A stretch of DNA of 64,000 nucleotides, taken from assembly GCF_018873765.1 (NCBI RefSeq), contig NC_057924.1:868001-932000 (forward strand), written 5' to 3'. Below the pieces are notes generated by a model that was not told the origin of the DNA, did not search any database, and saw only the letters and a program-made list of their open reading frames with translations. Positions 11,170 through 22,315 of the stretch are shown piece by piece (position 1 is the first letter of the stretch; each line of letters starts with the position of its first letter). The stretch comes from Telopea speciosissima (Eukaryota > Streptophyta > Magnoliopsida > Proteales > Proteaceae). The position numbers and the translations under genes are program-made.

Positions 11170-12029
11170 TTAGTTCGTGATCACTCACATGGAGTGCTTC
11201 GTTGTCGCCGGTTGGGTTTTCGACTTGCGCGAAAAGGAGGAGACGATGATGGTAATGGGGCTGAACCAATCCGGTTGAACTAGTCCCACGTGGCTGTGTT
11301 CATGGTCAGGGATGAGCTGGTCTCGACGGGGGCCATGGCCTCCAAGGGCTCCATCATGCTGGTGTTGATGAGTGGCGCGCATGTTCTGTGGATTACTAGG
11401 GTTTTTTGCCATTGGCCAAAAGGTGTAGTTTTTGTGCCTCAAGGATTTGTTTTAGTATCTAGACTCCTTGTCAAGGGCGGTCTTTCTTTTTTCTTGTTTT
11501 GTGTGTTTATAGGTATTGTCGACCTAGGTGCTTTAGGTATCAAGGTTAACGTCGGCTCTGAAGCTCCAACCATCGGTCTTTTTTCACCAACACTCTCCTG
11601 CTGTTAATTGAAGCTCTACTCGCTAATCCAGCAGACTGTTGCCGATCCGACAAGTTTATTTGAAAGTAAGCGGTGGCAGTGTGTCGGCACACGTGGTCAG
11701 TGTGGCTTTAGCCTGTTTGGCACATTTGAGGTCAGGGGCCCCAGTTTGTTCTATTGGCACGTCTGTGCATGCACTTAAATATAGTAATGGCTACAACCTA
11801 TTATCTAGGGAAATGGTAGTAACCCAACCCCTAGCCTGGATGACCCAGTCAATAGCATGTGCGACAGGGTCAGTTTCCGCTCCTTGGTTTTGGATAGCGA
11901 ATATCCTTACCTTGTGCTTATCATGCTCTCTATCTTTTTTATGTATTTCTGTTTCTTTTGTTTGGCATTGAGCGCACATAAATGAATAGCCTTGTTTTCT
12001 ACCCAAAAAAAAATCATTAGTTTGTGATC
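11170..12029 (+). mobile_element. Poly(A)-tailed retroposon (LINE-like or retrocopy), unrecognised body
   Basis: The body 11183-12016 is GC-richer than its surroundings and ends in an A-run (12005-12013). It is flanked by near-identical 13-bp repeats, ttagttcgtgatc (11170-11182) and ttagtttgtgatc (12017-12029), one mismatch, as expected for target-primed insertion. Two open plus-strand stretches exist inside (11290-11607 and 11639-11971) but neither shows a protein domain I recognise. It may be a non-autonomous LINE, a 5'-truncated LINE end, or a processed copy of an unknown transcript. Confidence 0.55.
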
Positions 12030-12239
12030 TTGGTAGAAATGAATAGCGAAAATTAAGGAACTTAATTTTTAAGTCAAATTTCGTGACCTATCTTGACTAT
12101 ATGAGATGAAGGATCAGGACCTTTTAAATTATGGACCATTGTATTGAATCTATTTCTTAACCATCTAAATATTGACTATGAATATTGACCCATTCTCAAT
12201 ATGGCATCATTTCTTTAAGTTATCAAAAAAAAAAAAAAG

Positions 12240-12345
12240 AGCAACCCAGAGCACAAGGCTCCCGCTACTACGGGTCTGGGAGGGGCAAATGTACACAATC
12301 TTACCCCTGCTATGCAAAAGAGTCTATTTCCAAGTTTTTAAGTTA
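12240..12345 (-). repeat. Au-type SINE, minus orientation, diverged
   Basis: On the minus strand the order is gaaatagactcttttgca, gcaggggtaaga, gtgtacatttg, cctcccagacccgtag and gcgggagccttgtgct, matching the Au SINE body with many changes. The tRNA-like head is not visible. Confidence 0.65.
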
Positions 12346-13224
12346 TCAAATAATAGAGGATAAATGTGGCAATTCCAAACTTTCGATAGATGTCAACTTT
12401 AAAAAAAAAAACATAAAAAAATCATATGGTCTTAGCATGCATTGAATTGTTTCCCTCACCATCTAAAAATGTTCAAGAGTGATGTGGAGACCCATCATGT
12501 GGCAAAAACATCTCCTCTTTTTTAACTTGCTTGTGAATTTAGTACTCATAAACCCTTGTTGCAGACCCATTTTTGCCATTTGCTACAAGCTCAAGGATAA
12601 CAAACCCCTTATCTAGTAACCAGGAGATCCTTACCCAATAGATCAACGCCTGCTTAGATGCATCTGTTACTTAAGAAACCCTGTTCTTGTTCAAATGAAC
12701 ACAAAAGTTCCTTATAGAAGCAATTGATAGAACAAAGTTCACTGGCTCTCTTGAGAATGCAAACTGCTTTACACAACCAGCACCCAAAAAACTCATTAGT
12801 CATGGTCCTTCCGGAAATGCTTTTGTTTAATGTTTCCAAAGAAATTGTAAATTCTTTTCAGAGTCCCTGTCCGACTGTCAATTGAAGACAACAAAATGCT
12901 AACAAATTGGAAATTCACAATCTATCAGATGTACATGAACTTAAGACTAGATGAATATCTGTGACTCTTAATCTCTACTCTCTAACAGTTGACAAATGTA
13001 CAAATAGATGTACACTTCTGCTGAGGTGGTAACAATGGCGGCAAGATGAAAGATATCATGAACTAACACTGCTATTACACGCTTCAGAAGGCGAGCACAG
13101 AAAGAATCAAACTAAGAGGGCTTTTGATTCCAACAAGAACCCAAAAGTAACACATCTGCAAAAAACCATGTCACATTGATGTGGGAAAAGGCCGGAATGT
13201 ACTATAATGGAGCCATTTAGTCAA

Positions 13225-16200
13225 TTATGGATTGATGTTGCATTCTCTCAAAAATACTTGATCATAATCAACGAATTTGATCCAGTAGCTTCGGTATTTA
13301 GGCATGCCAATCTCAAGCCATGGTTTCATGTTTCCATTGTAGTGTATGACAGCCGCTTGCTCAATATCCTTCTGGTCGACATTTGGGTCGTAGCCAAGGC
13401 CAAGAACATGCCATGACCGGTCAAGGGAAAATGTGCGGTTCCAAAATGTAATCAGTCCAGGTGGCAGCGTTCCTAATTTCCACAGCTGTCTGTTCTGATT
13501 CTGCATAAAAGATAAACATGCTTCAGAATTTGAATTTTCACATACTTCAATGAACAAGACGGATTTGAATTTTGATGTGTGATCATTCAAAATAAATTTA
13601 GGCCAGATTGTTAATGATACATTGTAGCATTCTAGCGAACATGAATCAATTACTTGATGCCTGCTCCAGTACTAATGCAAATTATCAAGCATTTTAGAGA
13701 AAGACTTGAGAGAATTACCAATAATCAACATTTCAATGATGATGAGGTCTGATAGCTACAAATTGTTGCTATGAGATGCTGGGGTAGTTAACATCGGTTT
13801 TTTTTTCACTTGATGTTTTACAATTAATAGGGACTCAGTTCCGACGGTGATTGAAGTATTTGAAACCAAAAACCAGGTGCCTAGAAGGTCTATTTGGAAA
13901 AGAATCCACAAAGTAAGACTCACTGGCAAAAATTCATAGATTTCTTACCAGTTTTTGCCACGTGTGGTACACTTCTGTTATGTTCTGCCTTTTCCATTCC
14001 TCCAGATCAAAGATATTCATTCCATATGCCCAGCCACAAGCATGGGGATCAAATTTTTTTGAAATGAGAGGATTTGAGAAGTTGAGATAGTGATCAAACT
14101 GGTGGAAACTTTCTTCACAAGTATCAACCGCACCATTAACCTTTCCTTTCAGATCAAGTGACCACAGGGCAGTGAGGTCCTTCTTCACTACTATGTCATC
14201 ATCTAAGAACAGTACTTTGTTGAGCTTTGGAAAGACCTCTGGCAGATAGAAACGGAGATGGTTTAGGATGGATAGGTATTTTGGATTCCGAAATTTCAAG
14301 TTTGAATCAGATTTTGCACTGTGAGCCCTGAAGTAATAATCGATCATGGATGGAGAACCAAGTTGCTTGAGAACTGGACTGTAGCTTGAATTTAACCATG
14401 TAAATTCTTCAATGTTCTGAACTTGGATAGTAGCTTTGCCTGGTGGATTAGCTAGAAACCACATCCTCATCGCTGCATAATTAAGCCGATCAGTTACAAT
14501 GTGGAAAACATGGTTTTCTGGTTCCTGCCAAAAAAATAACTCATTATTATTAACCATAAAAATGTTTCATTAACTACTACTCCTCACAGATGACTTGCTT
14601 TACCTTGGCATTTGAAATGGTCGAGTTTACAACCACTGCTGCTGCCAATATGTTGTCTGAAAACAAGGCATAGTGGTACAACCTTGGGTCTTCCAGTTTC
14701 TCTTGATCCAGAAATTGCTGTAGGCTAGAATTCAAGGAATAGTACTCAGTTGAAAGGAGAAGTGGAAGACAGTGAAGACCTTTAGGGAGTGTCTTTGCAG
14801 CAAGCTGTGTCAGGAACATGGTCTGCTTCTTGTATGCTTTGAGCTGCTCTTCTGTCGAGTACAGTATAGCACGTAGTTTCTTTATTACTGCAGCAGAGTC
14901 ATCTTGAATTTGCTTCCCTCTAGCTAATGTTTGTTCCATTGCCTTCAACTTGCCATAGGCACTGGATTCATTAAACCAAAGACATAGTTTAGATAGTAAT
15001 GAACAAGAACTTAAACTGGAGACAATAACTAACAGTTCCATCTTTCTTTCTATCTTTCTTTTTTTTTTTTTTTTTTTTGGGGGGGGGGGGGAGGGGAGGG
15101 GAGGTCAGAAACAGTTCCATTTAGTGATTAGATAAGAAATTTAAAAAAAAAAAAGAAATCTAACCAGAAGATATTGTACACAAAACAACACTCCAGCAAT
15201 TTCACACACAAACAAGCACAGATCCATCTAAGTATCCAATTAAGAAGAAGACTTACTTTCTACGTAATTCAGAATCCTTGGATGCAACACCAAGTACTCG
15301 ACGAATTTCTTTCATCCGTAACTGGAGCTCCTTTCTGAAATGGTGGTTGTTTTGGGTGGCACTCAGTTCAAGGTACACCTTCGCCCTAATCAGTTGATCT
15401 TTAAGATGCCGAACTCGAGCATCTAGCATAACTGCCTGGTTACTTTGTCCCACAGTATTGGTCCTTATATTTTCTTCTATATCAACTTTGCTGGAAGCTT
15501 TACCAGAATTCTGCTCAGTTTTATATCCCTGAGAACACCAAAAGAAAAAGGGTTGGGAGGATTCACTTTTGGGTCTCACGTTTAACTGGTCTTTTACTCA
15601 ATTTCAATTTAGAGAGTTAACAAGAGTTTTCTTTTGCTTGTCCTACAAATTAAATGATGTCCGAATTCCAAAATATGGAAGGTAATTGTGCAATATTTTT
15701 CATGAAGTTGGGAATCTGTCCAACAAATCCAATTCTAATCACAAAGAGTTTATGCCACAAGGAAGTTTCACAAAACTGAGGATTTAGTAAACAAAAGCCC
15801 AGACAAGAATCACATCAAATGCTCCTATTACCTTTTGATTACTGTTCATCTGTTGATTTAAAAACTCTACAACACCTTCAGCATAATCAATTTAATCCAA
15901 GGGTATACCCACCTCTTTGCAGACTTAATGAATCATACTCAACCAATATATATAGGGCATGTATACAAAAGATGCAAGGTAGAAAATAAAATAACTGCTA
16001 CCGTCTAATTTAGGAGTCTGTTTATTTTCTTCCATGAATCAAATACCACTGATTAAGTTGTTTTCAAATCCACATCCCAGTACTTGATTTTGAGAAACCG
16101 CAGAAACAATTCTAACCCATTAGAAAGGTCATTTTCATCACAAGCGTTTCAAAAGACTCTGGAGCTTGGATAAATTGAACCAGGCTACCCAGATGGAGGC

Positions 16201-17316
16201 TGGAGTCAAACATCTTTAGGAGAGAAAGACCATGAAAAATGACCATTTCCGGGGAAATAGAAACCCCTATTATATTTTAATAAAATCATCATACCAAGCC
16301 ATGAAATACTTCATCATTAACAATTGACATGTTTCCAGGGGTAAAATTGGGAAAAGTAATCAACTGAAAAGAAAACAACCACCACAAGAAAATTTACCAT
16401 TTTTTCAGAGAAATTATCGGGCATCTGCCGAGATATAGTGAATTTAACCTCAATTTCTTCTCTTCTTTCCTTTCCCCCAGCCATTTCAGGATTCTGCAAG
16501 CTGCCGTTCTCCTTTCCATCTTGAAGTCCAACAGTCACCTGTCTGATGGTCTGATGCTCCCCCGAATGAACCACTTGCGACCCTGTAGCAAACAAAATAG
16601 GGAAAAAGTTTCACCAAAATTAAGAAACGAAGAATATGTACGTAATGTTGAGCTACTTCGTATTTGAGAAACCAAAAGGCCCAGAACCAGTGTTCATTTT
16701 CTGAAAAGATCACCTCTTGAGGATTCTACAGTTGGGTCGGAAGGCTTTGCCCTGGATCCATCAGAATTCGAAACAGAAGTGCTGGCATTAACCGAATAAA
16801 CGATGCCAATCGGTTCTTGCAAGTTAATCGATGATTCCTAGATAATTTAAAGAAAAGGGACATCAATAAAAGTGTTAAGATTAGGGATTTTCATTACTTG
16901 TATCTCTCTAAATTCGATGTCTAGAAACAGAAGATTACCTGCGGAAGCAGATTCAATTTCCTTATCTCGCCACCAAGAGACTGAAAAAGAAAAAACAAGA
17001 AACCAACTTCAATCACTTCCACCAAGGGGAGGGTGGGGGATGCAAAGTCAAAACCCAAATATCCACCAAAAAAAAAAAAAACTCACTAGAGCAGAAACAT
17101 CTTCAGTGAATCCATTTAAAGCTGCGAAAAAACGAGAGAATAGATAGAATTAGCGCGATAATTGAATCTTTCTCTGGCAATGTTTGTGATAATTACGTAA
17201 TAAAGAAAAAACTCACAGGACAGATTCCTGAAGCTTGCAAGTCTATCGGTGTAGAGAACAATAGGAGCAAAAACAGTAACGACCAGCAAGAACAAAACGG
17301 GCTTTCTTAACCTCAT
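13225..17316 (-). CDS. GAUT4: GAUT4-like galacturonosyltransferase (GT8), complete
   Basis: This is a Golgi type II membrane enzyme that adds galacturonic acid from UDP-GalA to homogalacturonan in pectin synthesis. Nine exons join in frame: 17217-17316, 17087-17121, 16939-16980, 16714-16837, 16398-16582, 15257-15528, 14604-14961, 13949-14524 and 13225-13500, giving 655 residues (Arabidopsis GAUT4 is about 616). Residues 1-33 hold a short basic tail and a membrane anchor (RLRKPVLFLLVVTVFAPIV). A stem with the conserved LDARVRHLKDQLIRAKVYL follows, then KLKAMEQTLARGKQIQDD and the GT8 domain. The metal-binding FLDDDIVV is near residue 480. Later come DPHACGWAYGMNIFDLEEW, KLGTLPPGLITFW, VIHYNGNMKPWLEIG and the terminal LRECNINP. 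All GT8 landmarks are present, so it looks functional. The variable stem is longer than in GAUT4, and a GAUT3-like assignment is possible but less likely. Confidence 0.95.
15060..15103. repeat. Poly(T)-poly(G) tract in GAUT4 intron 6
   Basis: A run of T is followed by a long run of G and then gagggg steps. It sits in the intron between exons 15257-15528 and 14604-14961. Such tracts are prone to length error in assembly. Confidence 0.8.
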
Positions 17317-18539
17317 ATTATCTCTTGCCGTAACCGAAAGCAAAACCAGAAAACCACCACTTCAACGATTCTGGTTCCACTAAACAGCAATCTCCCACTA
17401 TTGCTTAAAGAAAATCACCCATTGCTGACAGCCAAGAAACGCAACCAGAGACACGGCAGGTTCCCCAATAAAACCCACGCGTCCGTACAAACTCCATCAG
17501 ATATCTGCAATTGCAAAACCTGCAACCCATTAACTGGGTTTTGTTATGTCGATGGAAACTACACTGATCGAATTCCGCCAACACCTTATACCTAAAGAAA
17601 CAAGCTAAAAAGACAGGGAAACAGAGAACGGAGAACACCTTTCTCGGAAGTCGAAAATGTGATACTCTTTTCTAGGGCAGAACCCGAGAGAAATTGCATT
17701 ACAGAAACCCTCCCCGAAGAGGATTAAAAAAAAATGCGATAACTGCTTTCTATCTTCTTAGAGAGAGAAGAAGAAGAAAGAAAGAAAAGCGGCTCAGGGA
17801 TCCCCTCCGTGCCGGCCTGTAAGTAAAGTAAAAGTTGCTGCTCAGCCAGCTTTACTCCTCCAATTTGTGAACTTAATTACTTAACCAAGAAAGCCTCCGT
17901 CAGTCCGTTTTCTCTGGGTCAACATCACATTCCCGCCTCTAGAGACACACGATACGGATTTCGTAAAGATTTTTTTTTTTTTTTTTTTTTCTCTCTCCCA
18001 CTAAGTACCGTGATGACCTGGACTGCCACGTATGGATCGATGGTGACTGTTAGACGACAGCACCGCAACCACCTCAACCACAGAAAAACCGTTCTCTGTT
18101 TCTCCGAATCTACACAGATTTACAGTTGGATCCTATATGACATCACATCATCCTCTTTTGTCTTCTTGAGTGCGCGTCCCTAATCTGGGTAAAAAGATCA
18201 TTTCGTATGTACAGAAGAGAGAAAGTTTTTCTTCACGGCCGGGTGAAGTAATCTATTGTAATCATATGGTGATCAATGGTTATGAATATCTAGCACCCTA
18301 TTTTAGAATGATAAATGGATTCCTACAAATAGAGACTTTAAGATCTCTAGACAATGTATGTACTCTTGCAATATTCATTTGGTGGCTGATTTAATAGACT
18401 AAGATAACTGAACTTGGGACACTAATTTATTGAACTCTCTATTCTTGTTTTTCTGATGTGGAAAACATTTTGAAGATACAACTTCCACGTACTCTTTTCT
18501 TTATTCAACAATCTTGAATAGAGGGGTTCAAATAATGGA

Positions 18540-19671
18540 ATTTTTTCGATGAAAAGTACATACCATTTGCTTAAATTATATTTAATGGCTAATAGAAACT
18601 TGGTAGCATCTTCATCTTGGTCCTATTCTTGGTCATGTATACTAGGTGATGTATTGAAGAAGATTTGGTACTCAAAAACCTTACCAAAGATTCAATGTTT
18701 TCTACAACAGAACATACAAGTGGATGGTTGTTGTAACTTGTAACAGATGTGGTTGTAAGGAAATAATCTCTCATATTTTATTGGGTTGTTTTTTTGCAAG
18801 AACGGTCTGGCTTGGAAGTAACCTAGGATTGTTTATGCCACTGGGAGAAGATCCTTCACTTTCTCAATGGATCCAAGACTGAGATCATATTGCAGCACAT
18901 GATGAGGTAACTCGTCGGTTGTTAATTAGCCATTGTACTTTCATTTGTTGGATGCTTTGGAAGGCAAGAAATGATGTTGTCATTGGCCAACGTGTTTGGA
19001 CATCGGAGAAGATGATGCAAGTGTCAATTTCAGCCTTTCTAGAATATCAAGATGCACAATCTGCTACTTCCATGGAACATGTTTCTAACATTTTCTCATA
19101 TTCAAATGTCACTAGTTGGACAGCCCCATCTCTTGGTATGGTGAAAATAAATTGTGATGATTTACCAAAAAAATAAGAAAAGAAATTGTGATGCAAGTTT
19201 ACCTTCCAACTCAAATCATGGGGGACTTGGTCTTATTTGTTGGGATTGTAATGACAATCCATTACATGCTATTCTTTTCTTATAAGTTTAATGATGCTAC
19301 AATTGGAGAGGCCTTAGCTATTCGTTCCTCCATGAAAGAAGCAATTTTGGAAGGGAATGAGTGTGTGTTTATTGAGTTGGACAACAGGAGTGTGATTTCC
19401 TATCTACAAAAAGGAATTACGACGTCCCCTCTTCATTTGAGATCTATCCTAGAAGATGTTGTTTGTCTTACTTCTTATTTTGAATGTTGTAATTTTACTT
19501 TAATTCCAATGAAGTACAATAATATGACTGATTCCCTGGCAATGAAGGCCCTATTGGTAACGTGTACGATAGTATGGCTTAGTTTCAATCCATGGCTTCT
19601 TGAGTTATGTAATTCACAACCATGAGCGTTCACGTTTCTTCAATAAATGATTTCCTTTTAAAAAAAAAAAA
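18540..19671 (+). mobile_element. LINE (L1-like) 3' end: zinc-finger and RNase H region with poly(A)
   Basis: Broken coding pieces on the plus strand resemble the C-terminal part of plant L1-type LINEs. A zf-RVT-like part (KIWYSKTLPKIQCF, then ILLGCFFARTVW, then FICWMLWKARNDVV) is followed by an RNase H-like part (MVKINCD, then EALAIRSSMKEAILEG, ECVFIELDNRSVISYLQKG and MTDSLAMKALL). The frame is interrupted at about 18740-18775 and at 19174-19190, and the reverse transcriptase itself is missing, so it is 5'-truncated and dead. It ends with aataaatg and an A-run at 19659-19671. I could not find a clear target duplication. Confidence 0.8.
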
Positions 19672-20343
19672 ATTGAAATTACCCCATCCTCCTCTATGAT
19701 ATCCTCTCAACATCCATCAATCGATCAACCAATATTACCATTGCATCTCTCTCTCTCCACCATCATTGCACAGTTTACAACCCATTCTCTCTCTCTTTGT
19801 CTCTCCAATGGGGTGGATGCAAGTAGACACCTTATTGGAGAGAGAGAGAGAGAGAGATGGATTGAACTGCTCAGATGAAAAGGGTAGGATCCAACAATCA
19901 ATAAGGTGGAGGGGGAATGGAAAAATAGCAAATTCCATCCCATCTCATCGGCTAGAGAACCTTTTCACTAAAAAAATCTAAGCAATCTTATGTTGTGTTA
20001 GGTATTGCATTAGATAAATACTCCTCGAGTATACAAAGGTATCAAAGACATGCACGATTATAACTCTCCAAGTTTTAGTGCACAATATTGATACCTGATC
20101 GATATTGATGACAATACAGTTTGATCATACCAAGCCAAATCGAAACAATTAACCTCACAAAATACCAATATGATTTTTTTTTTACCATTTCACCTTCTCC
20201 TATTATGATACCACAACTACGATATCGGTCAAATATTCATTTCGGCCACGATTGATCGATCCCAATGCTTGAAACCATGATAATTGATAACTCTATAACT
20301 CCCAACATCTCTACAAACATGTAATTAATGAAATTTTTGTAGA

Positions 20344-20377
<34 letters not shown>

Positions 20378-20390
20378 TCCCCCCCCCCTT
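20344..20390. repeat. CT microsatellite followed by a C tract
   Basis: About 15 CT units run directly into ttcctcc and a run of C. It borders the inverted-repeat element that begins at 20395. Confidence 0.9.
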
Positions 20391-20394
20391 ATTT

Positions 20395-20553
20395 GGATCC
20401 TCTACTGTCAAGCTGCCCAGTAGGACCGTGCTATCTAGACACAGCGAGACGTGCAATGACTGCCTTATCCCTGCCCAAGCTCCTTGCTCGAGTGGGAGTA
20501 AGGCGGTCATTGTGCGCCTCACCATGTCTGAGTAGCTCGACAGTAGAGGATCT
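20395..20553. mobile_element. Fold-back element (long imperfect inverted repeat)
   Basis: The left arm starts ggatcctctactgtcaagct and the right arm ends agctcgacagtagaggatc. The arms stay alignable for about 75 bases, including gcaatgactgccttat against its partner ataaggcggtcattgtgc-like stretch. Because of the palindrome both strands show similar short open frames, so these are not genes. It has no coding content and is probably a MITE-like or fold-back element. A small-RNA hairpin is possible. Confidence 0.7.
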
Positions 20554-21106
20554 GAATCCCCCCCACCTCCCACCCCCCTCCCCCACGGAACGATAAAACC
20601 CATCCTACCAAGAGATCTTTGGTTCATGTCTCTTGGTTCACACTTTCCTTCCTCTCTTATAAAATAGTATAGTGTAGGACCTATAAAATAAAATCCATTA
20701 GGATCATCACAATAATGTAAATCATTTCTCCCTTTGAACACTAGCTAGTTCGTCCTTAAAACTTGCCAAGTTAAAAGAAAAAAGTATATAGAACAAACTA
20801 AACAGATATAAGTAGTAGTTAATAAACTAGTAAGTAACAAGTAACAACAGGTCAGGGACTCTGGCATTTCTCTAATCTCTTCTCAGTTTTTCTCTGTCCC
20901 GTATGGGACTGCACAGGAGAGTACATATATCATGTCGCTACAATGGACATGTTATATATACTACTACTACGTACTACTACTCATTCATTCAAACTCGATT
21001 GACCTTTTATTCTTTTCAGGTGGCCTTACATCCACTTTGTGCTGCAAATTCCCACCAGAATCCTTTCCTTTCTTTTCCTTCACTCTCTGTCCCGACTCCG
21101 TCACCT

Positions 21107-21135
21107 CCTCCTCCTCCTCCTCCTCCTCCTCCTCC
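21107..21135. repeat. CTC/TCC trinucleotide repeat
   Basis: About ten CTC units lie just past the oleosin stop codon, on its 3' side. They make proline, serine or leucine runs in all plus-strand frames, which explains the artificial open frames there. Confidence 0.95.
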
Positions 21136-21152
21136 GTCGCCGTCGTCACCTC

Positions 21153-21599
21153 CTACTCTATCATCCTACCATCCACCGTCGGATTTGGATTTTCCGTGGA
21201 CACAATCCCCACGGGACTCCCATCACCGTCGGATGAGGGTACAGATCCAATAGTGGTGCTTTTCGCTCGAATCATAAAACGGAACATCCAGATTCCAGCT
21301 AAACCCAAGGTGGCCGCAGCAGCGAAACCTGCCATGGCAGCTACGAGGACAAAAGCTGCGGAGATCAAGAGAGGACTGAAGATGAAGAGCAGTGGAGAGG
21401 TTATAAGAAGTATCGCAGCCGACGCAGTAAAGCTGAACCCCATCATACACAGAAGCGGACATCCAATCATTATGCCTGCGAGCGTTGCGTAAAGGGCCGT
21501 CGATGTCCCTCTGGTGCCGGTTCGGGTCCCTTTGACATGTTCTGCTGCTTCGTCATAGGGCACTATAAGTGAGGATATCTCCTGATCCTGAACGGACAT
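21153..21599 (-). CDS. Oleosin, short form with a modified proline knot
   Basis: Oleosins coat oil bodies and keep them small; the central hydrophobic hairpin dips into the lipid core. This single-exon gene encodes 148 residues starting MSVQDQEISSLIVPYDEAA. A polar N terminus (1-35) is followed by an uninterrupted hydrophobic stretch of about 72 residues (36-108) with the knot TSPLLFIFSPLLIS near 68-80, and a short polar C terminus. The family motif is PX5SPX3P. Here P69 and S75-P76 fit, but the last proline position is Ser80. The start is the first ATG of the frame; upstream codons lack another ATG. An ABRE/G-box lies about 165-180 bp upstream, fitting seed or ABA control. Its GC-rich coding sequence contrasts with the AT-rich flanks. 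Confidence 0.8.
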   Translation of the reverse strand: MSVQDQEISSLIVPYDEAAEHVKGTRTGTRGTSTALYATLAGIMIGCPLLCMMGFSFTASAAILLITSPLLFIFSPLLISAAFVLVAAMAGFAAAATLGLAGIWMFRFMIRAKSTTIGSVPSSDGDGSPVGIVSTENPNPTVDGRMIE

Positions 21600-21760
21600 T
21601 CTTTTTTGTTCCTTCTTCAATTCCCCTTTCCCCTGTTTCTTTCCTCTCTATAGGTTCGTTCGTTCGTTCGTTCTGTTTCTCACTCTGCGTTCGATTTTAT
21701 TGCAGAAATGGAGCGATCCCTAATGTTTATCTCTGGCACGGGCGCACAGCTGCGTAAGAT

Positions 21761-21780
21761 GACACGTGGATATAACGTGG
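21761..21780. promoter_or_regulatory. ABRE/G-box cluster upstream of oleosin
   Basis: The plus strand reads gacacgtggatataacgtgg: a G-box/ABRE core (acacgtgg, 21762-21769) and a second ACGT core (aacgtgg, 21774-21780). Such pairs bind ABI5-type bZIP factors and are usual in oleosin promoters. They are placed 160-180 bp upstream of the oleosin ATG on the minus strand. Confidence 0.6.
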
Positions 21781-21920
21781 CAATGTTGAGTCCTCGACCC
21801 TCTCAGTGGGTGAAGACGATAACTATGGGAAAATGAATAGGGAAGGTATGTTGATTTTAATTACACTACAGATCCTTACCGTCAGATTGGCATAGATTTT
21901 GGATTCTGAAATCAATCTAG

Positions 21921-22119
21921 AATGCATTCCAAGAAGGATCAGGATCATCTCCAGGGAGCCCAGCACCCAGGGTGCTATCAGGGGGCATCTAGCGGCTGAG
22001 CTGTACCGCACACATCTCGACGCATGCCTAGGGATGTGTGCGGCACAGTCCAACGGCTGGCAGCATCCTGGGCGTGCTGGGCTCCCTGGAGACGAGCTAA
22101 ATTCTTCTAAGAATGCATA
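21921..22119. mobile_element. Fold-back element with about 90-bp arms
   Basis: The left arm (gaatgcattccaagaagg, then ctccagggagcccagcac, then gtaccgcacacatc) is the inverted partner of the right arm (gatgtgtgcggcac, then gtgctgggctccctggag, then cttctaagaatgcat). Divergence between the arms is moderate. There is no coding content. Confidence 0.75.
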
Positions 22120-22315
22120 TCAAACACAGTCTTACTGACATTCAGCATTCCACTTTTGACTTCCATATGCACGCCTAGGGATGTGTGCGGCACAACCCAA
22201 CGGCTGATATCACCTTAGGCGTGCTGGGTTCCCTAGAGACGAGCTAAATTCTTCCAAGAATGCATATCAAACACAGCCTTACTAACATTTAGCATTCCAC
22301 TTTTCACTTTCATAT
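22024..22315. repeat. 147-bp tandem duplication of the fold-back right arm and flank
   Basis: Unit 1 (22024-22170) and unit 2 (22171 to about 22315) share cctagggatgtgtgcggcac, gacgagctaaattctt, gaatgcatatcaaacacag and agcattccactttt. They differ by scattered substitutions. The duplication copied one arm of the hairpin plus outside DNA, so it happened after the element inserted. Confidence 0.85.

Larger units (their letters stand above)
10868..13224. other. Intergenic stretch upstream of the PHD-Myb gene and downstream of GAUT4
   Basis: It holds the promoter side of the PHD-Myb gene (10868-11170), a retroposed segment (11183-12016), an Au SINE (about 12240-12345) and the GAUT4 3' UTR near 12900-13224. 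Short open frames around 10937-11146 are not supported as genes. Confidence 0.5.
17317..21152. other. Intergenic stretch between GAUT4 and the oleosin gene
   Basis: It holds the GAUT4 leader and promoter (about 17317-18150, with a GA-rich leader at 17760-17800 and a T tract at 17970-17990), a LINE 3' end (18540-19671), CT microsatellites with a GA copy (19755-19860, 20344-20373), an inverted-repeat element (20395-20553) and the oleosin 3' side with a CTC repeat (21107-21135). No other host gene is supported. Confidence 0.5.

Noticed and set aside
20325-20741. Minus-strand 138-residue open frame and its plus-strand look-alike
   Set aside because: Both result from the palindrome at 20395-20553 and the nearby CT repeat.
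20903-21492. Plus-strand open frames across the oleosin locus
   Set aside because: They are shadows of the oleosin coding strand and of the CTC repeat.
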